DNA of 37,642 nucleotides from a virus: positions 1-37,642 of IMG/VR virus record IMGVR_UViG_3300041403_001188; one strand, written 5' to 3'. The stretch's first letter is position 1. Every line of letters begins with the position of its first letter. The position numbers and the translations under genes are program-made. The notes under the pieces were generated by a model that saw only the letters and a program-made list of their open reading frames with translations, made no database searches and was not told the origin of the DNA. Shown one piece after another: positions 14,695 through 21,192 of this stretch.

Positions 14695-15444
14695 TTATAT
14701 ATTCTCAGGTAATGGATGCTTTTCGTGAAACGCTTTTACCATTTCTAAAAACTTCTTTCCGTAAAAAGTAATGTCTTCAAAGGACATTTCAAATATTTGT
14801 GGAAACCCATCGGCTTCATTACTTATCCAAATTTCTCCGCCCTGTGGTTTTACACCGTTCATTTCCCAGTATGCTAAAGAGTATGCAGCAATTTGTAATT
14901 TGTAGTTTTCAATCCACTCTTCTTTCTTAGGTTTCTTAGATGATTTAAAATCTAAGACGATTAAATGAGCTTTATTATTCTCATAAATAATATCTACTCT
15001 ACCTGCGTATCCTCCCATTACAGGTGAGTATAGAGTGTCTTCAATAGATACTACTTTAGATATCCTGTTAAAGCAATCATTATTATAGAAATTAAAGAAA
15101 AGCTTTCGCCCTACATTTACTTCTTCTTCAGTAAAGCCGTTTTCCTCGGCAAAAGGAATGATAAGTTTTTGTGCTTCGAGTAATCTTTCACGAGTACTCT
15201 CTTTTTCAGATCCTAAAAAGTATTCATTGAGTTGATGCATAACCGTACCTCGGTTTGCAGAGAATTTTGAAATTCTATCAGCTTCTTTGTCTCCTACTCT
15301 TTTTCTCCACTTATCTAAACCAGACTTATCAGTCATGGCCCCTAAGATTGTTGTAACTGATGGATATTTTTTACCTTCACCTACATTGTAGTATCTTTTA
15401 CCGTTTATTGTTTCAGTTGTTGCTAATGATTCAGCTGTTGCCAT
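14695..15444 (-). CDS. PD-(D/E)XK nuclease, RecB/MGME1-like
   Basis: A 249-residue nuclease-fold protein. It has the typical set: an N-terminal YPSVTTILGAM segment, H70 in RGTVMHQLNE, D151 in GYAGRVDIIY, the core LDFKSSKKP with D165 and K167, and the motif IV helix YKLQIAAYSLAY with Q184. This arrangement is that of RecB-like and mitochondrial MGME1-like single-strand exonucleases. It likely processes DNA ends during phage replication or recombination. Its start overlaps the stop of the zinc-type small protein by 14 bp. All expected catalytic residues are present. Confidence 0.9.
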   Translation of the reverse strand: MATAESLATTETINGKRYYNVGEGKKYPSVTTILGAMTDKSGLDKWRKRVGDKEADRISKFSANRGTVMHQLNEYFLGSEKESTRERLLEAQKLIIPFAEENGFTEEEVNVGRKLFFNFYNNDCFNRISKVVSIEDTLYSPVMGGYAGRVDIIYENNKAHLIVLDFKSSKKPKKEEWIENYKLQIAAYSLAYWEMNGVKPQGGEIWISNEADGFPQIFEMSFEDITFYGKKFLEMVKAFHEKHPLPENI

Positions 15445-15682
15445 TTTCTTTTATATTACCTAAGAATTTATCTTGCTCTTCTTTTGAAGGATATCCTAGT
15501 TCCCTTCTACAAGTGGAGCAGTATTTTTTCATAGAATTAGTTTCATCAAATGCTACATAAGTTTCTCCCTTATGTTTACATTCAGTTTGTATTGCCTCTT
15601 TTTCTTTTTCAAGGACTTTAACTTCTTTTTCAATTTTGTCAATTTGACTTCTTAAAATATCAGATTCGTCAGTTTGTTCCAT
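15431..15682 (-). CDS. Small coiled-coil/zinc-ribbon protein
   Basis: An 83-residue protein. Residues 8-33 form a heptad-like, Lys/Glu-rich coiled coil (LRSQIDKIEKEVKVLEKEKE). A possible zinc site follows: C35 and H37 in TECKHKG and C55 and C58 in YCSTCRRELG. Small helix-plus-ribbon proteins of this size in phages often bind nucleic acid or RNA polymerase, but no specific family is recognised. It overlaps the nuclease gene by 14 bp and the upstream 150-residue gene by 31 bp, so the block is tightly packed and probably co-translated. Confidence 0.78.
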   Translation of the reverse strand: MEQTDESDILRSQIDKIEKEVKVLEKEKEAIQTECKHKGETYVAFDETNSMKKYCSTCRRELGYPSKEEQDKFLGNIKENGNS

Positions 15683-16104
15683 ACCTCAGCAATTTTTTCC
15701 TGGTTATTAGAAATTACAACATAAAGTAATCTTAGACCTAAAAGAATAAGAGATGTCCTAAATACAGATTTTGTAAAAGGCCATAACCTAAGTTGATCTC
15801 TATCTGGTGACAAGACTAGTAAAAAGGAGTCGGTACCTTCAATTCTATTAAATTCTGGTGATACATAATCTGCAATACCCATTTGCAATAAGAATTGATC
15901 ATGCTCTCTTAGTTTCATTAAAACATATCCTTCTTGTGAAATTGGCGCAGTTGCAACTTCCTCAGGGAGATTAATGACTGTGTAAATTCTACCAACCCAG
16001 TCAACCCTAAATCCTTTTTTATTTAGTTCTTCTTCATTTTCTTTGGCAATGTTTCTTATTTTTCGCCAAATGTTAATTTCTCTTAATAGCTTTTTTGCGT
16101 ACAT
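15652..16104 (-). CDS. Conserved-looking phage protein with a hydrophobic C-terminal segment
   Basis: A 150-residue protein of unknown function. The N-terminal 35 residues are helical and basic (MYAKKLLREINIWRKIRNIA). A mixed alpha/beta core follows (FRVDWVGRIYTVINLPEEV, GYVLMKLREHDQFLLQMGI). SPDRDQLRLWPF (about 99-110) leads to a hydrophobic helix at about 115-131 (TSLILLGLRLLYVVI). It lies directly after the sigma-factor gene (21 bp) and is followed by a 31-bp overlap with the coiled-coil gene. It might be a membrane-associated virion or replication protein; nothing fixes this. Confidence 0.8.
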   Translation of the reverse strand: MYAKKLLREINIWRKIRNIAKENEEELNKKGFRVDWVGRIYTVINLPEEVATAPISQEGYVLMKLREHDQFLLQMGIADYVSPEFNRIEGTDSFLLVLSPDRDQLRLWPFTKSVFRTSLILLGLRLLYVVISNNQEKIAEVWNKLTNLIF

Positions 16105-16125
16105 AGTTATCTGTTTATTATGTAT

Positions 16126-16758
16126 TTAGGCTTCAGAAAAAAGTTTCATCCCTTCGAGCTGTTTTTTAACTATTTTCCTTCCCCTAAATATGCGGTTCTT
16201 AACTGTTTGTAAATTTATTCCTTTTTCAAACTCTTTCATAATATCTAAGATATCTGAATATGATTTATGATTAAGGAACCTTTCTACCATGTATCTTTTA
16301 TACATAGGAGGTAATGCATTTATTGCTTCATGTGTTAGTCTAACCTGTTCATCTAATATAGATTCTTCTTCTTCCCAGTCACTATCAGTCTTAGGTAAAA
16401 ACCCATCGGTTGTGGTAAAAGAATCATTCATAGGAGGTTCAACACCAGCATCTGTAAATACATTCATACTTACTTTCTTGTTTCTAAATCTAATCCAACC
16501 TATACATTCATTATAAGCAATACGATATGCCCATGTTGTAATTTGATAGTCTTCATTGTACTGATCTATTTTTAGATAGACTGTTGTTAATGTTGTAGAA
16601 ACAATGTCATCAGCAATAGTAGGATCCTTTACAATATTATTAACATAAGACCAGAGCCCAGGGCGCATCTTATGATAAAGTTCATTGTAAGTTTTTTCAG
16701 ATCTTGTCTTTTTAAATTCTAATGCCAGTTCTTTGTAAGTCTTTTTAGTTTTTGTCAT
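16126..16758 (-). CDS. ECF-like RNA polymerase sigma factor (possible late-gene sigma)
   Basis: A 210-residue sigma-70-family protein with the two-domain ECF layout. Region 2 spans about 28-95: PTIADDIVSTTLTTVYLKID is the polymerase-binding helix and ITTWAYRIAYNECIGWIR the -10 recognition helix. Region 4 spans about 141-200: INALPPMYKRYMVERF, then the helix-turn-helix SYSDILDIMKEFEKGINLQT and VKNRIFRGRKIVKK. A long acidic linker (103-137) separates them. It would direct host polymerase to phage promoters, the job of gp55 in T4. The gene overlaps the metallophosphoesterase gene by 14 bp and is the second gene after the Bacteroidetes-type promoter at 17321-17354, a logical place for a middle-stage regulator. 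Confidence 0.88.
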   Translation of the reverse strand: MTKTKKTYKELALEFKKTRSEKTYNELYHKMRPGLWSYVNNIVKDPTIADDIVSTTLTTVYLKIDQYNEDYQITTWAYRIAYNECIGWIRFRNKKVSMNVFTDAGVEPPMNDSFTTTDGFLPKTDSDWEEEESILDEQVRLTHEAINALPPMYKRYMVERFLNHKSYSDILDIMKEFEKGINLQTVKNRIFRGRKIVKKQLEGMKLFSEA

Positions 16759-17287
16759 TTATAAAATCTTTAATCGTTGAATACTTAATAGGTGAATAAT
16801 TCCAAAAGTCCGTACATACATTAACACGGTTCATTTTAGATAAATCTGTCTTGTGAGAAAATACGGTATGGCCATGAAAGTGGATTGTACCAGAATCTTT
16901 ACCGTTCCATACCTCTAATGGATAGTGACAAATAACAGAATCGTATTGTGGAAATTCTGCAATTTGAGACTCTATAATATTTACATTGCTAAATTCATCG
17001 GCCACATCTAATAATGCCTGGTCGGTATTACCTCGTAAAAAGTAAATCTCGCCCTTTAGCTTTTTAAGGGTCTGCCTTGCAGTTTGAGGATCCCATGCGA
17101 AATTACCTAGATGGAATACGATGTCAGTTTTCTTTACTACCTTATTCCAGTTTTTAATTAACTGGTTATTCATATCATCTATGTCTTTAAATGATATGCG
17201 ATTTGCTATTTGCAAAATCTGTGGCCTACCGAACCATGTATCAGACGTTATGAAAAAGTCTGATGGAAATTCTGTTGTTTTGTGCAT
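16745..17287 (-). CDS. Degenerate calcineurin-like metallophosphoesterase
   Basis: A 180-residue protein with the fold motifs of the YfcE/MPE family, but with several metal ligands replaced. The usual D-x-H is D16-T-W18, the G-D motif is G61-N62 (HLGNFAW), GNHD is GNTD (N87, T88), and GHTH is GHTV (H140, V142). D16, N87, H121 (ICHYPLEVW), H138 and H140 remain. Four substitutions at the dinuclear metal site suggest loss of phosphatase activity or a changed chemistry, perhaps a binding role. It is the first gene after the repeated promoter element and overlaps the sigma-factor gene by 14 bp, so it may be an early protein. Confidence 0.85.
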   Translation of the reverse strand: MHKTTEFPSDFFITSDTWFGRPQILQIANRISFKDIDDMNNQLIKNWNKVVKKTDIVFHLGNFAWDPQTARQTLKKLKGEIYFLRGNTDQALLDVADEFSNVNIIESQIAEFPQYDSVICHYPLEVWNGKDSGTIHFHGHTVFSHKTDLSKMNRVNVCTDFWNYSPIKYSTIKDFINDKN

Positions 17288-17320
17288 ATTCTATTCTTTA
17301 CAGTTTGTACTGTTATACTA

Positions 17321-17354
17321 CAAATATAATACAAAAAGTTGGGAATTGAAAATT
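17321..17354 (-). promoter_or_regulatory. Bacteroidetes-type promoter, copy 1 of a repeated bipartite element
   Basis: On the minus strand AATTTTCAATTCCCAAC is followed, 7 nt later, by ATTATATTTG. TTTC, 19 nt, TATATTTG fits the Bacteroidetes promoter form (TTTG, about 19 nt, TAnnTTTG). The conserved parts occur again at 28582-28614 with the same 7-nt spacer. The box ends about 33 nt before the ATG of the phosphoesterase gene. Confidence 0.8.
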
Positions 17355-17370
17355 ATTGATGAAATTTTTT

Positions 17371-18309
17371 CTATTTAATTGAAAATCTTTTGCCTCCGTC
17401 TTTCTTAAGAGTTTTTTCAACCATAGTTTTTGCATATTCATCTAATTTAGTTAAACTATCTTTATCTAAAGGTTTACCGTAAAAATCCTCATAGATCTTT
17501 TTATAAGCCTCAACCGTAGAATCAAAAGGTACACCTGGTTGTGCATTTGACTCAATTACATAAACCTTACCATCTTTTGATTTCATCATATCAAAACACA
17601 TATAGGGAAGGTCTTCATATATCTTACAAAACTTTTCCAAAACTTTTTTATAGTCTTTTGGAATGTCTTTTACATTTCTCTTAGCATATCCAAACTCCAT
17701 TTCTTCTTTAGCGTCGCCCTTGCCACTTTTAGCCTTTTCATTAAGTGGTGTTCTTTCCATCCAAAAAATAGGTTCACCTTTAAAATTAATAAATCTATGC
17801 TCTTCGGCTTTATCAACGTATTCAGAAAAAGTATCAAAAATCTTTTCATCTACATCTTCCATTAAATCCGGTTTATCAATAATCTGAATACCTATTCCGC
17901 TGTGTCCCTTAGAGGGTTTTGCAATAATTGGGAAATTGAGTTTTTCTAATGCATCGTTTTTAGAATATACTGTCTTAGGAATATTTTCGTCTTCTCCTAC
18001 AAGTTTATGAAATTCTTCTTTAGATCCAGATTTTGAAATATGTTTAGATTGATTATAAACATTTTCTTCTTTGATTCTCTTTTCCTTTAAAAGCTGATCT
18101 ATGATAGAACTATGATAATTAAGAATAGGATAGTCAGGATTTATATCAATCTTATCGATGTTATTTTCAGTAACTTGAATGAAAAAGTTATCACCAGCAA
18201 ATCCTTTATAAGACCACCATCTTTGACCACTGTCTCTACGAGTAGCGAGATAAACTTTCTTTAGCGCAGAGTCATTAGAAAATTCTTCAAATAACTTTAG
18301 ATATTTCAT
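17371..18309 (-). CDS. ATP-grasp ligase-like protein with capsid-targeting-like N-terminus
   Basis: A 312-residue protein from the second in-frame ATG (18309; another ATG is at 18315). It contains an ATP-grasp domain: FPIIAKPSKGHSGIGIQI (about 126-143) is the phosphate-binding loop and CFDMMKSKDGKVYVIESNAQ (238-257) the metal-binding strand pair, with N255 the usual Mg ligand. The family forms acid-amine or acid-thiol bonds using ATP (RimK, glutathione synthetase, tubulin-ligase types); the substrate is unknown. The N-terminus MKYLKLFEEFSND resembles the T4 capsid-targeting sequence (MKTYQEFI-x-E), so it could be packaged. A peptide- or amino-acid-ligase role on a host or virion protein is one possibility. 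Confidence 0.85.
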   Translation of the reverse strand: MKYLKLFEEFSNDSALKKVYLATRRDSGQRWWSYKGFAGDNFFIQVTENNIDKIDINPDYPILNYHSSIIDQLLKEKRIKEENVYNQSKHISKSGSKEEFHKLVGEDENIPKTVYSKNDALEKLNFPIIAKPSKGHSGIGIQIIDKPDLMEDVDEKIFDTFSEYVDKAEEHRFINFKGEPIFWMERTPLNEKAKSGKGDAKEEMEFGYAKRNVKDIPKDYKKVLEKFCKIYEDLPYMCFDMMKSKDGKVYVIESNAQPGVPFDSTVEAYKKIYEDFYGKPLDKDSLTKLDEYAKTMVEKTLKKDGGKRFSIK

Positions 18310-18326
18310 AAACATTGGATATTTGT

Positions 18327-19229
18327 TTATATATCCAGGAAAATTGCATCACTTATCCATTGGTGTAAAAGATCGTCTTTAGGTGTAGGAGTAAACTCAC
18401 TTGTATTAATTACATCGTTACATTGAATCATTTCATCTTCTATTTCTTTGATTCCTGATAATGCTTGACCTTGTGGATCAATTAGGAATTCTCTCATTTC
18501 TGGAAATGATGTTGGATTAAATGATTTCATTAACATTTCACTTACAAGATCAAAGTGTCTTTCATATAAATGAAGTGAATGAGCAATATGAGTATATGTA
18601 CCTAACTCTAATTCAGGATAATACTTTCTTAAATGTTCTAACATTTGCATTTGGAGCAAACAGAAGAATGCTACATCAGTAGGAGTACCTAAGATAAGAT
18701 CATTAGACCTCATATCAATAGTAAAGTTAAGTTTATTATCTCTTATTTGAAATATTCCATTAAGAGTACAAACAAAATCTTTATTACCATTCCATTGATG
18801 CGAAGGTTTATTAAAATGTAAAATTGCCTGGCGACTATCTTTATCTTTAATAAGAGACTCTAATGCCCATTGATATTGATTGTAATAATGTTCATTACTT
18901 TCAGAAAAGATAAGATTACCATAAGCAGAGTTAACTGAGCCATCTTTGTTTGCTATTTGATTCCAAAACTTAGCATAGGGAGTAATAAAGTTAGCATCCT
19001 TGCGACCTGTAAAATACCAAACTAATTCAGCTGCAATATATTTAAATTGACTACTCCTACGATCATTCTCATATAGACAAAATGTAGGATCCTCGATAAC
19101 CAATGCAGCATCGGTAACTTCAAAAATTTTCATACCTCTTGGTGATGAGGTATATTCTGGGTTATGAATAACACTATTTAATGCCAATTCATATGCCTCA
19201 GCAAACGTTTCACCTTTGTATATTCTCAT
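18327..19229 (-). CDS. Thymidylate synthase-fold enzyme with dCMP hydroxymethylase-like residues
   Basis: A 300-residue member of the thymidylate synthase/dCMP hydroxymethylase superfamily. The catalytic cysteine is C154 in KDFVCTLNG, where thymidylate synthases have PCH and, as I recall it, T4 gp42 has DFMCT. IRDNKLNFTIDMRSND (162-177) also matches the T4 gp42 pattern. The residue that reads the pyrimidine C4 group, Asn in thymidylate synthase (LPFNIAS), is D185 here (TPTDVAF). Asp at this place is the hallmark of dCMP specificity. DSRQ (131-134) and HLYERH (220-225) complete the dNMP phosphate and sugar contacts. The gene is followed upstream by thymidylate- and guanylate-kinase-like genes. 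It may make 5-hydroxymethyl-dCMP (or 5-methyl-dCMP) rather than dTMP. Confidence 0.85.
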   Translation of the reverse strand: MRIYKGETFAEAYELALNSVIHNPEYTSSPRGMKIFEVTDAALVIEDPTFCLYENDRRSSQFKYIAAELVWYFTGRKDANFITPYAKFWNQIANKDGSVNSAYGNLIFSESNEHYYNQYQWALESLIKDKDSRQAILHFNKPSHQWNGNKDFVCTLNGIFQIRDNKLNFTIDMRSNDLILGTPTDVAFFCLLQMQMLEHLRKYYPELELGTYTHIAHSLHLYERHFDLVSEMLMKSFNPTSFPEMREFLIDPQGQALSGIKEIEDEMIQCNDVINTSEFTPTPKDDLLHQWISDAIFLDI

Positions 19230-19398
19230 GTTTCTTTATAGCTTTTTCATAACATTTTTCCATACGAGTAAAAAACTCGGATCTTGGATACTTTGTATTA
19301 GATTTTTTTATTTCCTTTTCGTATATAGCTTTAAGTTCTGGATCAGAGCTTAAATGACCCATTACTTCATACATACGGTCTTCTCTCCACTTAGACAT
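19210..19398 (-). CDS. Small hypothetical protein
   Basis: A 62-residue charged protein from ATG 19398; two codons upstream is only a TTG. It looks all-helical (WREDRMYEVMGHLSSDPELK, then AIYEKEIKK, ending RMEKCYEKAIKKHENIQR) and has one cysteine. It overlaps the thymidylate-kinase gene stop by 8 bp and the next gene start by 20 bp. No family is recognised. Its position between the kinase and the synthase-like gene suggests a small partner in nucleotide metabolism, which is inferred from location only. Confidence 0.7.
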   Translation of the reverse strand: MSKWREDRMYEVMGHLSSDPELKAIYEKEIKKSNTKYPRSEFFTRMEKCYEKAIKKHENIQR

Positions 19399-19990
19399 TT
19401 CCAAACAGTTCTAATTGGCGCGGATCGCCAGTGATAGTATTTTCGTGACTAAGAAAATCAATAATAATTTTTGATACATCCTCAGCACTCATGGTGCCAA
19501 TGTTTACTAATAACTTATTCTTAATCTTACTTAAGCGGTGGGCTCTATTAAATCCATCAACCTCGGCTTTAACTTCTTCTTCATTACCATAAAATGATTT
19601 ACCATCATCTCTACTCATAATGATTTGAGGATCATTAGTAAGTGTAATAAGATAAAGATTTTCTCTTAACTTATTTACATATTCTTTTTCAATATCAAAT
19701 ACATAATCTCCAGAGTAACCTCGGTAAAGTGGAGAGTAAACAGATTCACCTAAATGAGAGCGATTAAAGATAATGTTAATATCCTTATCTTTACATTCAT
19801 TCATCATTCTAAACATATCAGTGTACATCTGTTTTGAATATGATGTATGTTTATCTACGTCATTTTTAAATGGAAGAGATGAATAATGAACCTTATGAAA
19901 GATTAGATTGTTTAGTTTTTCTATAATAAGATTCTGTTGTGTATCTTTACCTGTGTTATCGGTACCTTCTATGATGATGAATTTACTCAT
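19391..19990 (-). CDS. Thymidylate kinase-like deoxynucleoside monophosphate kinase
   Basis: A 199-residue P-loop kinase. FIIIEGTDNTGKDTQQNLI (residues 4-22) holds the Walker A motif (GTDNTGKDT, 9-17). IIFNRSHLGESVYSPLYRGY (73-92) is the DRY/DRS-like substrate motif of the thymidylate-kinase family as seen in phage versions. It phosphorylates dTMP or, if the neighbouring enzyme is a dCMP hydroxymethylase, possibly a modified dCMP, as gp1 does in T4. The start is preceded by ATATAAAAATAAAA. It lies between the guanylate-kinase-like gene and a small overlapping gene. Confidence 0.88.
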   Translation of the reverse strand: MSKFIIIEGTDNTGKDTQQNLIIEKLNNLIFHKVHYSSLPFKNDVDKHTSYSKQMYTDMFRMMNECKDKDINIIFNRSHLGESVYSPLYRGYSGDYVFDIEKEYVNKLRENLYLITLTNDPQIIMSRDDGKSFYGNEEEVKAEVDGFNRAHRLSKIKNKLLVNIGTMSAEDVSKIIIDFLSHENTITGDPRQLELFGNV

Positions 19991-20004
19991 TTTATTTTTA
20001 TATG

Positions 20005-20484
20005 TTAAAAGTTATCATTGTTTATCTCAATATCAAAATCCGTAAAATCAGCAAAGTCTAATTCATCAGCCTCCATTCTACGTTCAATTGAATCACCTGG
20101 CATATCCCTTTCCTCCAATCGCTTTCTTCGAACTTCTTGAGGAATGTTAAGATATATGATAGTACATTCTTTACGGTCCACCGGATCAATATGACTTATA
20201 CCTTTAGGTGTCATTATGAATAGGTTACATGAATGTGTAAACTGTCTATGGCTTGTACCGTAATACCAACCATTGAATTCTATCCATTCATACCAATAAT
20301 CATCCTTAATCTTTTTCTTAAATTCACCTTCACTAAGAAAGAAGTAATCTTTGCCATCAAATTCGCCTTCTCTAGGAGGTCTTGTTGTATAGGATATACC
20401 ATACTCAAAACCACGACCACATAAAATCTTTCTCATATGATCTTTACCTGCAGCTGCCTTGCCAACTAAAATTACTTTATTCAT
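20005..20484 (-). CDS. Guanylate kinase-like NMP kinase
   Basis: A 159-residue kinase. The P-loop GKAAAGKD (8-15) is followed by SYTTRPPREGEFDGKDYFF (31-49), the GMP-binding signature of guanylate kinases, and by WYEWIEFNGWYYGT (about 63-76), which matches their substrate loop. YLNIPQEVRRKRLEERDMPG (about 110-129) is the lid region. Guanylate kinases make GDP or dGDP; in phages the enzyme supports dNTP supply. At 159 residues it is shorter than E. coli Gmk (207), missing C-terminal helices. The gene is 14 bp upstream of the thymidylate-kinase gene. Confidence 0.9.
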   Translation of the reverse strand: MNKVILVGKAAAGKDHMRKILCGRGFEYGISYTTRPPREGEFDGKDYFFLSEGEFKKKIKDDYWYEWIEFNGWYYGTSHRQFTHSCNLFIMTPKGISHIDPVDRKECTIIYLNIPQEVRRKRLEERDMPGDSIERRMEADELDFADFTDFDIEINNDNF

Positions 20485-20528
20485 TCTCTATGTAAATGTA
20501 ATTAATGATTAAATCGTCTGACCAACTA

Positions 20529-20771
20529 TTACTCTGCGTCCACATTGCCATTTTCTCCTTTCACTTCAAAAGTTTTTGCAAGAATCTCTAGACAGCCTTC
20601 GGCATCTGCAATGTTTCTAGTTAATTTCTCCATCTCATCAATGATTTGTGGATGTTCACCAATTCCAACTGGGCTAGAAAGATATACAGTTAAGGTTGCG
20701 ATTGCTTTTTGTTTCTGTGCCTCAAATTGAGCTTTGAGTGCATCATACATTACGTTTGCTGTTGTTGCCAT
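20529..20771 (-). CDS. Small helical hypothetical protein
   Basis: An 80-residue, probably helical protein of unknown function. Residues 6-30 (NVMYDALKAQFEAQKQKAI) and 42-68 (IIDEMEKLTRNIADAEGCLE) look like two helices joined by a loop around SSPVGIGEHP, as in a short hairpin. One cysteine and no metal motif are present. The gene lies 4 bp after the KTSC-domain gene stop, in the run of replication and nucleotide genes. It may be a small structural or accessory protein. Confidence 0.75.
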   Translation of the reverse strand: MATTANVMYDALKAQFEAQKQKAIATLTVYLSSPVGIGEHPQIIDEMEKLTRNIADAEGCLEILAKTFEVKGENGNVDAE

Positions 20772-20775
20772 AAAT

Positions 20776-21003
20776 TTAGTTAATTAAGAGTTGTGTATGT
20801 TCGTAGTTATGTTTAATTTGCTCGTTAAAGAATTTTCCTTGAGACTCTGCTTTACAAAGTTGGTCATATACATCAGGTTCTACATTATTATATTCATATA
20901 GAGCACCTGAATTAAACTCAATCTTAAGAGTCTTATTAGGAAAATTGTAAATGACTCTATTAATCATTGAAGAGTCAACTGAGGATGTTTGTTCAATCAT
21001 CAT
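20776..21003 (-). CDS. KTSC-domain protein
   Basis: A 75-residue protein matching the KTSC domain. INRVIYNFPNKTLKIEFNSG (14-33) gives the small beta-sheet, ALYEYNNVEPDVYDQLCKAE (34-53) the conserved Y-x-Y-x-x-V-P-like turn, and SQGKFFNEQIKHNYEH the ending S-x-G-x-F-N-x-x-I-x-x-x-Y. KTSC is named for a lysyl-tRNA synthetase C-terminal association and occurs as a stand-alone protein in many phages; its role is not established. The gene overlaps the end of the upstream 53-codon frame by 11 bp. Confidence 0.9.
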   Translation of the reverse strand: MMIEQTSSVDSSMINRVIYNFPNKTLKIEFNSGALYEYNNVEPDVYDQLCKAESQGKFFNEQIKHNYEHTQLLIN

Positions 21004-21154
21004 TATTTATCTTTTTTATGTTATACAATTCTTTTACTTGATCTAAAGTAAGTTGTTTAGTTTTCGCTATCCACTCCCATGCATTTTCTATAGACTCAGA
21101 AATACATGTGGTTAACTTTACTCCTGTCTTTGTTTCAAAACTAAATTTAGGCAT
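20993..21154 (-). CDS. 53-residue small protein between topoisomerase and KTSC genes
   Basis: ATG at 21154 opens a 53-codon frame to TGA at 20993-20995. The product (MPKFSFETKTGVKLTTCISE through YNIKKINNDD) has two beta-like stretches, then WEWIAKTKQLTLDQVKELYN (27-46), an amphipathic helix with two tryptophans. It fills what would otherwise be a 190-bp gap, starts after an ATATAAAAATAAA block like its neighbours and overlaps the KTSC start by 11 bp, all supporting a real gene. No family is recognised. Confidence 0.68.
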   Translation of the reverse strand: MPKFSFETKTGVKLTTCISESIENAWEWIAKTKQLTLDQVKELYNIKKINNDD

Positions 21155-21192
21155 AATAGTATTTATTTTTATATTGCTTTTTATTAAAAGGT

